Below the pieces are notes generated by a model that was not told where the DNA came from, did not search any database, and saw only the letters and a program-made list of their open reading frames with translations. This document shows, piece after piece, positions 17,911 to 26,408 of a stretch of DNA of 64,000 nucleotides (its first letter is position 1; every line of letters begins with the position of its first letter). Source of the DNA: Halocatena halophila (lineage in GTDB: Archaea > Halobacteriota > Halobacteria > Halobacteriales > Haloarculaceae); the NCBI GenBank assembly GCA_027563145.1, contig CP071306.1, positions 186,001 to 250,000 of the forward strand. Reading direction: 5' to 3'. A program made the translations under genes and the position numbers.

Positions 17911-18792
17911 ATGGTTACCGTCCGGGCCCCCGCGACCAGTGCGAATCTCGGGAGCGGGTTCGACGTGTTCGGCGTTGCTCTCGAGCACCCGGCGGATGTC
18001 GTGCAAGTGGAGAAAGCCCCTGAAACAACGATTGACGTGACCGGTGCTGGCAGCCAGTATATCCCAGAAGACCCGGAGAAAAACACCGTGGGTGCGGTGG
18101 CCCGGGCGCTCGAAGCGCCGGCGCACATATCGATCGATAAAGGCATTCGTCCGTCCTCTGGGTTGGGTTCATCGGCTGCAAGTGCAGCCGGCGCGGCAGT
18201 CGCGCTCAATGAGCTGTACGACCGCGGGTATTCTCCCAAAGAGCTGGTTCCAATCGCAGCGAAAGGCGAAGCCGTCGTTTCGGGAACACCACACGCAGAC
18301 AATGTTGCACCGGCGATACTCGGTGGTTTTACGATCGCGACCGACCAGGGATTCACACAGATCGAAGCCGACATCTCTCTGGTCGTCTGTCTTCCCGATC
18401 TCGTCGTCTCTACGCGCAAAGCACGGTCGGTGTTGCCATCACAAGCCCCCCTTGACGATGTCGTCGACACCGTGGGCAGGGCCACAACACTGACTGCAGG
18501 CATGTGTCGGAGCGATCCAGTGCTCGTCGGTAACGGCCTCGACGACCGGATTGTCACACCAGTTCGTGCAGAACTCATCGATGGCTACGATTCAGTCCGT
18601 AACGCAGCCCTCGAGGCAGGCGCACACGGTGTGACGATCAGTGGTGCTGGCCCAGGAATTCTTGGCGTCTGTCCCCCGGAAGATCAGCGCTCGGTCGCAA
18701 ATGCAATGATCGACGCGTTCGACGATAACGGCGTCATGGCTCGTGCCTTCCAGACTGGCATTGGCAACGGCGCAGAGCTGTGTTCGTGGTAA
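17911..18792 (+). CDS. thrB: Homoserine kinase
   Basis: 293 residues of the GHMP kinase family. The start MVTVRAPATSANLGSGFDVFG is the classic ThrB opening, the ATP-binding glycine/serine loop PSSGLGSSAASAAG is at 81-94, and the third GHMP motif GVTISGAGPGILGV is near residue 230. It phosphorylates homoserine to O-phosphohomoserine in threonine synthesis. It is a single gene; other threonine genes are not next to it. Length is normal for archaeal ThrB. Confidence 0.96.
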   Translation: MVTVRAPATSANLGSGFDVFGVALEHPADVVQVEKAPETTIDVTGAGSQYIPEDPEKNTVGAVARALEAPAHISIDKGIRPSSGLGSSAASAAGAAVALNELYDRGYSPKELVPIAAKGEAVVSGTPHADNVAPAILGGFTIATDQGFTQIEADISLVVCLPDLVVSTRKARSVLPSQAPLDDVVDTVGRATTLTAGMCRSDPVLVGNGLDDRIVTPVRAELIDGYDSVRNAALEAGAHGVTISGAGPGILGVCPPEDQRSVANAMIDAFDDNGVMARAFQTGIGNGAELCSW

Positions 18793-18794
18793 GG

Positions 18795-19766
18795 CTACTC
18801 GGCGACGACTTTCTGTGGCGTTCGGGCGGTCGACTCGAACGGGTTGGGGCCGATCACTCCCGGCGTGTCAGCCACAAGCACCTCCTCTGCTGTGGTACAA
18901 AACTGTGATAATGCATCGTCACAGAGCGGGAATTTCCAGTGGATCACTTCGTTTTCGGACGCGTTGGACCGGTCACTGAGCGATTGCATTCTCTCAAGTC
19001 GAGTTGCATCGATCAGAATTCCGAGCGAGCAGTCCGTTTTTTCGCTACTGTACGATATTCCTCCCACGATACTGCCACTTTCGTTCGCGTCGATCGATCG
19101 CATGATGGAGAGTAACCGCTCATGGGTGGCCCCACCCAGTCGCAGTTCCACTTTGAACCGACCGAGATCGTATGATTGGCGACGGTATTGCTCCGCGCGA
19201 TCGAGTTGTTCTCGAAGTGCAGATGCTGGGAGCCCCACACGTATGAGGCCGAGAACCTTTTCATCACTATTGACTGGGAGGTGACACTCCGGGAGGTGTG
19301 GAGTGTACGTCCCACCGATCAGTGGGTGGACAACAGACTGCTGACGGAGAGCCCCTGCAACCACCGACTGAGATGCAATTGCCCCTGCCCGATCTTCGGA
19401 TAGCTCCTCGATTTCGTACTCTCGATACGGACTATGATCGAGCACCAACTCGACGCGCGTGTGGGCTGATTCTCGAGAGTCTGCCACCACACAGATTACA
19501 CACTCGCGTCGGCGTTCGTATTGGTCTCCGTGGTCGTGTATCGACTCCGAACGTTCGAACACGTCGAGAAAGACGCCAGCCGCACGGGGTGTCCACTCAC
19601 CCCAGTCGGTCGAGTGATGAGAAATCCGCCGCCGAGCGCGAATGGCCCACGGATTGATCGCAGTGGGAACCAGCCCTGTCGATCTGTACGGCTCCCGACT
19701 GACCACGAGGTCAGCGTGATACCAGAATCGTTCGTCGGTGCTCGATCCAACGACGTTTGTTCGCAT
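18795..19766 (-). CDS. Uncharacterised protein, no recognised domain
   Basis: 323 residues from the ATG at 19766. The protein is soluble, with no signal or membrane segment, and is less acidic than its neighbours, with many Arg residues. The middle (about 160-205) reads as a long helical stretch (VGLPASALREQLDRAEQYR). Two Cys-containing beta-like regions are near the N-terminus (ECVICVVAD) and C-terminus. I recognise no family. Only two bases separate its stop from that of the convergent thrB. Codon pattern and the lack of a competing frame support it as a real gene. Confidence 0.68.
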   Translation of the reverse strand: MRTNVVGSSTDERFWYHADLVVSREPYRSTGLVPTAINPWAIRARRRISHHSTDWGEWTPRAAGVFLDVFERSESIHDHGDQYERRRECVICVVADSRESAHTRVELVLDHSPYREYEIEELSEDRAGAIASQSVVAGALRQQSVVHPLIGGTYTPHLPECHLPVNSDEKVLGLIRVGLPASALREQLDRAEQYRRQSYDLGRFKVELRLGGATHERLLSIMRSIDANESGSIVGGISYSSEKTDCSLGILIDATRLERMQSLSDRSNASENEVIHWKFPLCDDALSQFCTTAEEVLVADTPGVIGPNPFESTARTPQKVVAE

Positions 19767-19860
19767 ACGGGTCACTACCGTCCCGTTTGTTGTTAAATTT
19801 CATTGGTGTTATCTGACGTTATTTGTTAGAAGGGAATACGCTCGGACAACGTAACAGGAC

Positions 19861-20769
19861 TTACACGCCGCGGTCCTGGAGTCGATCCTCGTCGGCCATC
19901 TGGACGTTTGATTGTCCTTTCATGCCACTACCGATATCCGAGGCAATCTCGGCGAGTCGTTCGGGGTCGTCCCAGTTGTTGACGGCTTCGACGATCGCCC
20001 GTCCCATTGCTGTTGGCTCTTCTGCGCCGAAGATGCCTGAGCCGACGAAGATGCCATCACAGCCCAGCGACATCATCAGCGCAGCATCAGCGGGCGTTGC
20101 GATTCCTCCAGCGGCGAAGTTGACAACCGGAAGCCGGCCGCGTTCGGCGGTGTCGTGAACAAGTGCTGCTGGCGCTTCGTGTTCGCGAGCCCAGCGCTCG
20201 CGTTCTTCGTGGGTTTTCCCTTCGATCTCCCGGATTGCGCTCTTGATCGCTCGCTGGTGGGTAACAGCCTGATTAACGTCACCCGTTCCTGCTTCACCTT
20301 TCGTTCGGATCATCGCTGCTCCTTCGTCGATTCGGCGCAACGCTTCCGGCAGTGAGCGTGCTCCACAGACGAATGGTGACGTGAACGCTTCCTTCTCAAT
20401 GTGGTAGTCGTTGTCGGCCGGGGTGAGTACCTCGCTTTCGTCGATCATGTCCGCACCGGTAGCTTCGAGAATCTGCGCTTCGGTGGTGTGACCGATCCGG
20501 CATTTGCCCATCACTGGGATCGACACCTCATCGATGATTTCTGTGAGCGCGCCTGGATCTGCCATCCGGGCGACCCCGCCGCGTTTGCGGATATCTGCAG
20601 GAACTGCTTCGAGCGACATCACTGCGACTGCGCCGGCGTCTTCGGCCACGCGGGCTTGCTCGCGGGTAACGACGTCCATGATGACGCCGCCCTTTTGCAT
20701 TTTCGCGAAGCCGCGTTTGACCAGCTCCGTCCCACGCTTCAGTTCCTCAATGTCTGTTGAACTGCTCAT
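19861..20769 (-). CDS. pdxS: Pyridoxal 5'-phosphate synthase, lyase subunit
   Basis: 302 residues from the ATG at 20769. The sequence is an unmistakable PdxS (SNZ) TIM barrel: [20 protein letters not shown] at the start, [36 protein letters not shown], and [16 protein letters not shown] near the phosphate site. With the glutaminase PdxT it builds PLP from ribose 5-phosphate, glyceraldehyde 3-phosphate and ammonia. pdxT is not in the window. A TATA-like box (CGGTTAAGTG on the minus strand, 20791-20800) is centred 27 nt upstream and fixes the start. Confidence 0.97.
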   Translation of the reverse strand: MSSSTDIEELKRGTELVKRGFAKMQKGGVIMDVVTREQARVAEDAGAVAVMSLEAVPADIRKRGGVARMADPGALTEIIDEVSIPVMGKCRIGHTTEAQILEATGADMIDESEVLTPADNDYHIEKEAFTSPFVCGARSLPEALRRIDEGAAMIRTKGEAGTGDVNQAVTHQRAIKSAIREIEGKTHEERERWAREHEAPAALVHDTAERGRLPVVNFAAGGIATPADAALMMSLGCDGIFVGSGIFGAEEPTAMGRAIVEAVNNWDDPERLAEIASDIGSGMKGQSNVQMADEDRLQDRGV

Positions 20770-20790
20770 AGCAGAACACAGTCGTGGATA

Positions 20791-20800
20791 CACTTAACCG
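20791..20800 (-). promoter_or_regulatory. TATA-like box of pdxS
   Basis: Minus strand CGGTTAAGTG, about 27 nt upstream of the ATG at 20769; leaderless spacing. Confidence 0.45.
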
Positions 20801-20839
20801 GCGTGTCTGGGTGTTGTGCCACATCCCCGCAGAGATGGC

Positions 20840-21031
20840 TCACGATTTGCGGTTTTCCCACACGAGATAGCCCGCCGCAAAGAGTGCGGCACCCAGATAA
20901 GCGATCCAGTCCGAGCCAGGAATCGGGAACGCTACCATGAGAAGAATCACCACCAGGAACCCAATCAGTGCCAGTCCAAACGTGTTCAGCAGTACGAGCC
21001 ATCCTGGTCGCGCGCCACCAGTCTCGTCCAT
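20840..21031 (-). CDS. Small two-helix membrane protein
   Basis: 63 residues from the ATG at 21031. Two hydrophobic helices (about 12-33 and 40-56) are separated by PIPGSDW, and the protein ends in WENRKS. An upstream ATG at 21055 falls inside the probable TATA box, so 21031 is preferred. Typical of haloarchaeal small membrane proteins; function unknown. Confidence 0.72.
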   Translation of the reverse strand: MDETGGARPGWLVLLNTFGLALIGFLVVILLMVAFPIPGSDWIAYLGAALFAAGYLVWENRKS

Positions 21032-21052
21032 GCCGGACCGATGGGGATCGAA

Positions 21053-21062
21053 CATTTATATC
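21053..21062 (-). promoter_or_regulatory. TATA-like box deciding the start at 21031
   Basis: The minus strand reads GATATAAATG over 21053-21062, centred 27 nt before the ATG at 21031. The competing ATG (21055) lies within this box, so it cannot be the start if the box is used. Confidence 0.55.
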
Positions 21063-21144
21063 TTGTCTGCGAAATACTGAAAAATAATTTGTTGCGATCG
21101 GTGTCAACGGACACAGGTATGGTTTTGCACACACGTGATCAGGT

Positions 21145-21804
21145 ATGTCCGATGAGTTACCGTGGTATGTGGCTCCGTTGCCCGACGCACTCGAGGAGTT
21201 TGGTCTCAGGTTTGCGTGGATTGTCGTCGCGATCAATCTTCTCGGAACGGGGTTTGGCTTCTGGTACTATCGGTGGCAGTTCACCCAGACGCCGGTCGTG
21301 ATGTGGCCATTCGTGCCCGACAGCCCGATGGCGACGCTGTTGATTGCTCTTGCGATCGCGTGCTGGAAGCTCGGACGATCGAACGAGTATTTAAACGCGC
21401 TGGCATTTTTCGGGTGTATCAAGCTCGGACTCTGGACGCCCTACGTTTTGCTCGCCTTTTTTCCGTTCTACGGCACCCAGCACCCGGCGATGTACAACTT
21501 CCTCTTTTGGAGCCATCTGGCAATGGTCGTCCAGGCGTTCGTCATCCATCGGTTCAGCGATTTTCCCGTGCGGGCAATTGCGCTCGCGACGGGATGGTAC
21601 ACGTTCGATCTTATCGTAGATTACTTCTATCCGATCATCGGTGAGCCACACCACACGGTGTTGCCGGTCGGCGATTACGAGTTCTATCTTGGCGTCCCTG
21701 CGCTCCACATCGCTGCCGCAGGGGCGGTGGTGTTGACGATCGTTCCGGTGTTTCTCGCGCTCACAACCCGAGTAAAAACGCTCGAACGCGGACACACGCT
21801 TTGA
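21145..21804 (+). CDS. DUF1405 family membrane protein
   Basis: 219 residues with about six membrane segments. Family landmarks include the aromatic GFGFWYYRWQFTQTPVVMWP (about 36-55), the FVPDSP loop, and HPAMYNFLFWSHLAMV. DUF1405 proteins occur in haloarchaea and Bacillus; no function is established. The gene stands alone behind an AT-rich promoter. Confidence 0.87.
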   Translation: MSDELPWYVAPLPDALEEFGLRFAWIVVAINLLGTGFGFWYYRWQFTQTPVVMWPFVPDSPMATLLIALAIACWKLGRSNEYLNALAFFGCIKLGLWTPYVLLAFFPFYGTQHPAMYNFLFWSHLAMVVQAFVIHRFSDFPVRAIALATGWYTFDLIVDYFYPIIGEPHHTVLPVGDYEFYLGVPALHIAAAGAVVLTIVPVFLALTTRVKTLERGHTL

Positions 21805-21961
21805 ATCTGCCACAAATTCTGAAGTTGTTCGTGGGGGCAAACCTGTGGCCACGACCACTAGTCCCCTGCAGAAACCCGGACTCAATTCTATCGGTCTGTT
21901 ACTGACGCTCAAACTGTATTCCAATAGGTATTAAGAGTGAGCCATCAACAATGGAGTATAT

Positions 21962-24517
21962 ATGAGTGACACCGGGAATTCGCATCTGACCCGACGCCAC
22001 GCCCTCCAGATGTTAGGGGTCGGATCGGTAGGTCTCGCAGCCGGGACCGGAATGTCGGCTGGTGCCACTGACTCTGCCGGCAAAGTCGTATTTATGTACG
22101 ACGATGGGATGGCGAAAGATTATACCAAGACATTTCCCGCCCATCAAGAGATGGATGCAGTCGGTTGTATCGCCGCTACCCCCGGCAAGCTCGGCTCGAG
22201 CAGATTCCTCACCGAGTCACAGCTCCGAGAAATTGCCGACGCCGGCTGGGAGATTCTCTCGCATACGGTCCATCACCGACCCGTCGGCACGTTTGAGCTC
22301 GTCCGAGACGCCAACGCGGGTGATAAGCGGATCTTTCCGTTGGTACACAATCACGGGCTGATCTCTGGTGATCGAATCCGTATTTTCGATGAGAATCACA
22401 GTGAGATAGCAACCGTAGCGGATTATGGCTGGGTCAGTTCACGAGACGAAGAAGACGAGTACATCACGCTCGAAGAACCACTCAGCGCTTCGTTTGCGAC
22501 TGGTTCGAAGGTTGGTTTCACCAGGGATATTCTCCACGAGGCATTCGCTGACTCGAAAGCCCAGCTCGAATCGATGGGATTTGCGGTGTCGAACTTCGTC
22601 TATCCGTACGGAAACACGAGTTCGATGTCTCGAGAGATGGTTCCGAGCTACTACGATGCGGTAGCGAACGGCGAGTGGGGTGACGGCCTGAACGAAATCC
22701 AGGACCTCAATCCCCATCGGCTCCACCGTCAGTACTACCGGACCAACAAGATGTCCGAATCGGAGCTACAGACCTACTTCGACCGACTCGTTCGGAAAGA
22801 TGCGATCGGAATCCTCGCCGGCCATAGCTATCAGGATGATCTCACCAAAGATCGGATACAGCTTGCCATCCAGATGGCCAGAGACCGCAACATCGAGATC
22901 GTCACCCTACGAGAAGCACTCACCGACGTTCCGGGAATAGATCTTGCACGGAGCACAACGGGGGTATCGAACACGCTCGCGACCGGCCAGACAGACACTT
23001 CACAGTGGCATCGTGAGCTATTCTCCCGAAACTATGACAATCCGGTTGTAGTCGTCGGACCGGTCTCCGAGAATGGCAACCATCCGGCCCACGTGCGGAT
23101 TCGTGACGTAGCTGGGTGGGGATTCGAATTCCAGCTCGAGGAATGGGCCTATCTCGACGGTGGTCATACCACTGAGGATCTCAGCTATCTCGCGATTTCG
23201 AGGGGTCGAGACTCGTTCGATGATGGCACGCAGATCGAAGTTGGTCAGGTTGAGACGGATCATACGTTCACGTCAGTTTCATTTGATCAGTCGTTTTCCA
23301 CAACGCCGGTTGTCCTCACGCAATCACAAACACAGAACGGATTGAATCCAATCGTCACCCGCCAACGCAACGTTTCGCAATCGGGATTGGACGTTCGTCT
23401 CCAAGAAGAAGAAGCGAACGGTCCTCACAAAACGGAGTCTGTCGGATACATTGCACTCGAACCGACCACCGGACAGTTCGATGGAAAGCATTTCGAGGCC
23501 GGACGAACTGGCGACGTGGTAACGAACAGATGGCACCGTCTCAATTTCCAACGCTCCTACACCAATCCCCAGTTCGTGGCGACCATTCAGACCACTGATG
23601 GTCCAGATACAGCAGGAGTTCGGTATCGCAATCTCACGAATGATGGCGTCGATGTCCGAATCGAAGAGGCACAGAGCTACGACAGTGAAACGTATCACAC
23701 GACAGAACGTCTTGGGTACTTCGTCGCCGGGACTGGAGTTACCCACGGTGAGATGGGGAGCGTTTCGACGAGTCAGCCGAACAGAGAGACGTGGCACACC
23801 ATCTCACTTACACGGCAGTACGACGAACCAGTTGTGGTAGCAGGACCGCCAAGTTTCAACGGGATAAACCCGATGCACCCCCGAATCCGTCGCGTTACTG
23901 GCGATGAGTTCGACTGCCAGCTTGAGGAGTGGCGCTATCTCGACGGTATCCACACCTCCGAGCGGTTCGACTTCTTTGCGCTAGAAACGGGGATCGAGCA
24001 GTTTGGTGGCGTTCCTGTTGAGGTTGGGCGGGTTGAGACTGATGAGACGTTCACCGCCGTGTCGTTTGATCAGTCGTTTTCCACAACACCGGTTGCGTTC
24101 ACCCAATCGCTGACAAACCACGGTTTGAATCCGGTCGTCACCCGCCAACGCAACGTTTCCACAGCGGGAATGGATGTTCGCCTTCAGGAAGAAGAAATGG
24201 ATGGCCCACATTTCACCGAGACCGTCGGCTACGCCGCCTTTACGCCCGGAACCGGCTCTCTCGATGGAACACCGTTCGAGGTGTCTCATACGAAAAATAT
24301 CGTCACCAACGACTGGCAGCAGATCAATTTCGAACGATCGTACACCGACCCCCGATTCATTGCGTCGATACAAACCGACGATGGACCTGACACAGCAGGA
24401 ATACGATATCGCAACCTCACAGCTAACAGCGTCGAACTACGGATCGAAGAGGAACAGAGTGCAGATACCGAGCGCTACCACACCACCGAACGTATTGGAT
24501 ATCTCGTGAGTGAGTGA
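21962..24517 (+). CDS. Tat-exported polysaccharide deacetylase with six lectin-like modules
   Basis: 851 residues. The Tat signal is TRRHALQMLGVGSVGLAAG (10-28). The NodB-type deacetylase follows: MYDDG (Asp47, Asp48), SHTVHH (metal His101 and His105), and VYPYGNTSS (213-221). Between the second and third motif lies an unusually long insert of about 80 residues (110-187) that looks like a small beta domain (GDRIRIFDENHSEIATVADY). From residue 336 to the end come six modules of about 85 residues, arranged as two copies of a three-module unit (336-592 and 596-851). Modules 1 and 4 carry LEEWxYLDGxHT, 2 and 5 share SFDQSFSTTPV and VTRQRNVS, and 3 and 6 share GPDTAGxRYRNLT. They resemble H-type-lectin-like folds, so it may bind the glycan it trims. 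No membrane anchor; probably secreted. Confidence 0.88.
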   Translation: MSDTGNSHLTRRHALQMLGVGSVGLAAGTGMSAGATDSAGKVVFMYDDGMAKDYTKTFPAHQEMDAVGCIAATPGKLGSSRFLTESQLREIADAGWEILSHTVHHRPVGTFELVRDANAGDKRIFPLVHNHGLISGDRIRIFDENHSEIATVADYGWVSSRDEEDEYITLEEPLSASFATGSKVGFTRDILHEAFADSKAQLESMGFAVSNFVYPYGNTSSMSREMVPSYYDAVANGEWGDGLNEIQDLNPHRLHRQYYRTNKMSESELQTYFDRLVRKDAIGILAGHSYQDDLTKDRIQLAIQMARDRNIEIVTLREALTDVPGIDLARSTTGVSNTLATGQTDTSQWHRELFSRNYDNPVVVVGPVSENGNHPAHVRIRDVAGWGFEFQLEEWAYLDGGHTTEDLSYLAISRGRDSFDDGTQIEVGQVETDHTFTSVSFDQSFSTTPVVLTQSQTQNGLNPIVTRQRNVSQSGLDVRLQEEEANGPHKTESVGYIALEPTTGQFDGKHFEAGRTGDVVTNRWHRLNFQRSYTNPQFVATIQTTDGPDTAGVRYRNLTNDGVDVRIEEAQSYDSETYHTTERLGYFVAGTGVTHGEMGSVSTSQPNRETWHTISLTRQYDEPVVVAGPPSFNGINPMHPRIRRVTGDEFDCQLEEWRYLDGIHTSERFDFFALETGIEQFGGVPVEVGRVETDETFTAVSFDQSFSTTPVAFTQSLTNHGLNPVVTRQRNVSTAGMDVRLQEEEMDGPHFTETVGYAAFTPGTGSLDGTPFEVSHTKNIVTNDWQQINFERSYTDPRFIASIQTDDGPDTAGIRYRNLTANSVELRIEEEQSADTERYHTTERIGYLVSE
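22967..24514 (+). repeat. Two tandem copies of a ~770-base unit inside the deacetylase gene
   Basis: Unit 1 (22967-23737) and unit 2 (23747-24514) encode the same order of three lectin-like modules. DNA identity is high in places: TTTGATCAGTCGTTTTCCAC occurs in both, as does CGTCACCCGCCAACGCAACG. The offset is about 261 codons. Each unit itself contains three related modules, so the array grew by an older triplication and a later duplication. Confidence 0.8.
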
Positions 24518-24611
24518 GTGCGATACCACCAACTGAAAACACGTCTGTGGATGTTACCGTTCCAGATTTGACGCTGTTCGGGACCGCCACTGCCAGGATA
24601 ATCCACATCAC

Positions 24612-25523
24612 TCACCGGTCGTCGGCGTGTGATCGCACCCACAGCTCGCCAATTCGCGACAGCCGGGTTCGGTAGGACTTGCCCTGTTCGTCCTGTTCGA
24701 TGTAGCCTTTCCCTCCCGGACCGAGCCGGTCGACGTTGTAGATCACTTTCGAACGGAAGCTGTTGGTGTACTCCTCGCTGAGCTCCCGTGCCAGCGTCTG
24801 GGCGAGCTCAGAGACGCTCTGAAACTCCTCGTGTTCTCCCAGTGTAAAGAGGATCAGCTCTTCGAACGGCTTGACGTTCGAAAACGACGCCACTGGCAGC
24901 TCGATGATGTGACTCGCTCCAACCTGCTTTGCGCCGATCGTAGTGCCCCGTTCGTCGAATTCGTTGAGCATTGCCCTCGCATCATCCATCCAGGCCTGTA
25001 CGCGATCGGTGTCAACGCCGTCGCTTTGGACGTCGCCCAGCAGATCAAGCGCGCTCCTGAGCTGTTCGGCGAGCTCGGTCTCGAGATACTTCTCGGGAAC
25101 CGTATAATAGGTGTGAATCCGATCGCGATCGCTTTGGCGTTCAACCATAATCGAATGGGCCGCAGTAGCAAATGCAAAACTCACCGTTCGGGGCATCGAT
25201 GAAACATTCACCCAGACCTCATTTCCTTCGTCTCGGTCGACGTGAATGCCGTCAAGCTCCGCATTGATGAGCTCATAGGCCTGCTCGAACGCCGCATCGT
25301 AATCGTACACGTCCGCGATCACGAATCGCTCCGTTGTTGCACCCAACAAATTCCGAAAATCCGTCTCTAGCTTCTCTGCGAGGCGTTGTGAGTACTCTAC
25401 GTTCGCCTCACTGCCGACAGCGCCCTCGAGCAGAATCACTCGATCTACGTCGAGCTGATCGCGGACGAGTGGCGCAATGAGCCGATCGTAATCGAACCCG
25501 ACCGGAACGATGTGTGTCTGCAT
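24612..25523 (-). CDS. HFX_2341-type (DUF6293) transcriptional regulator with CARF-like N-terminal domain
   Basis: 303 residues. The N-terminal part (1-140: HIVPVGFDYDRLIAPLVRD, VILLEG, VWVNVSSMPRTVSFAFA) reads as a Rossmann-like domain of the DUF6293 group, recalled as related to CARF sensor domains. The C-terminal part (about 215-303) is a winged helix (FTLGEHEEFQSVSELAQTLARE and a wing ending in RTRLSRIGELWVRS). The family is known in haloarchaea as HFX_2341 family regulators. Ligand and targets are unknown. No CRISPR locus is near. It converges on the deacetylase gene. Confidence 0.85.
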   Translation of the reverse strand: MQTHIVPVGFDYDRLIAPLVRDQLDVDRVILLEGAVGSEANVEYSQRLAEKLETDFRNLLGATTERFVIADVYDYDAAFEQAYELINAELDGIHVDRDEGNEVWVNVSSMPRTVSFAFATAAHSIMVERQSDRDRIHTYYTVPEKYLETELAEQLRSALDLLGDVQSDGVDTDRVQAWMDDARAMLNEFDERGTTIGAKQVGASHIIELPVASFSNVKPFEELILFTLGEHEEFQSVSELAQTLARELSEEYTNSFRSKVIYNVDRLGPGGKGYIEQDEQGKSYRTRLSRIGELWVRSHADDR

Positions 25524-26040
25524 AGAGTTCGTTTCTTTCGTTGGCGAGTTAAACGTTCAGTCATCCCGGTACGCTGACTGGGTGATCTCTCCAACGTGAT
25601 TTTGCGATCTGTTTCGATGGATGCCATTCAATAGAGGCTTCTTCCACGAACGAACTCATCCAGGATGTTAGTAGAAAATTATATCTAGGCGATCGTACAG
25701 TATCGTGAAGAGAGAGACCAGATGGGGGTCGGCGGGGGATGGCCTAAGCGTTCGAAAGCGTAACTGGGCTATCTTTTGGCTCACGGTGCATTCCCGCTCG
25801 ACATCACATTTAATGTCCAACTCCTGTAAAAATCTTTCTATTCGGATGGAATTGTCTGACAAGCATGTATCTATTGACACCCATCGAACAGACAGGGCTG
25901 ACTCAATACAATTTGGTCCAGTAATCGACTGGGAGATGCACACTCCGGTTCCAATACGGCATAAATACCAGAATTGTATCATACAAGGCCTATCGATGTA
26001 TTTCGGAAGGGATATTAGTTGGGGATAGAATGTGCTATAC
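25524..26040. other. AT-rich gap without a confident gene
   Basis: The stretch of about 517 bases between the regulator and the next gene is visibly richer in A and T than its surroundings. Two opposing open frames overlap here (25705-26028 plus, 25668-26042 minus). Neither has the acidic composition or codon use of the neighbours. The minus frame has one protein-like section around ERFLQELDIKCDVERE. It may hold a decayed gene or only regulatory sequence. No tRNA, IS end or direct repeat is visible. Confidence 0.5.
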
Positions 26041-26328
26041 ATGCCATCGCACCTCCGTCCTCTACTCCCTCTCGACGTATTATGTCTATCGAGTGGACTA
26101 TTTTTCTTATCTATCGGATTACTGATGGAGTGGGCCCGTGCTCGTCACCGGCGATACGCAGTTAGTGGGCTAATCAGTTCGGCCTGTTTCGTCGGTACGG
26201 CCGCAAATGTCATTGACATACAACTTGTCGCAAAATTTGGCCTCTTCATTTGTCAATTATTCGGACTGTATTGTATTTTTCTGCTCATTCGCCATCACCA
26301 GCGGTCCTCCACTCCAACGATTCGGTGA
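26041..26328 (+). CDS. Small three-helix membrane protein in AT-rich DNA
   Basis: 95 residues from the ATG at 26041; an ATG at 26032 adds three residues. Three hydrophobic segments are visible (about 11-29, 42-58 and 65-84). The base composition is lower in GC and the codon choice differs from neighbours, which hints at transfer or relaxed selection. I recognise no family. Confidence 0.5.
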   Translation: MPSHLRPLLPLDVLCLSSGLFFLSIGLLMEWARARHRRYAVSGLISSACFVGTAANVIDIQLVAKFGLFICQLFGLYCIFLLIRHHQRSSTPTIR

Positions 26329-26408
26329 ACAATCGCTGGAAGGAGACGATCAAACAACAAATTGATCCATCAAAAAGATCATAGAAGGTGACGATATACA
26401 GTAAACTG

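Noticed and set aside
24612..25523. CARF-like regulator taken as a sign of a CRISPR-Cas locus
   Set aside because: No repeat array and no cas gene occur anywhere in the window.
25668..26042. Opposing frames considered as a transposase remnant
   Set aside because: No DDE or HUH motif, no terminal inverted repeats or target-site duplication visible. Kept only as an AT-rich gap.
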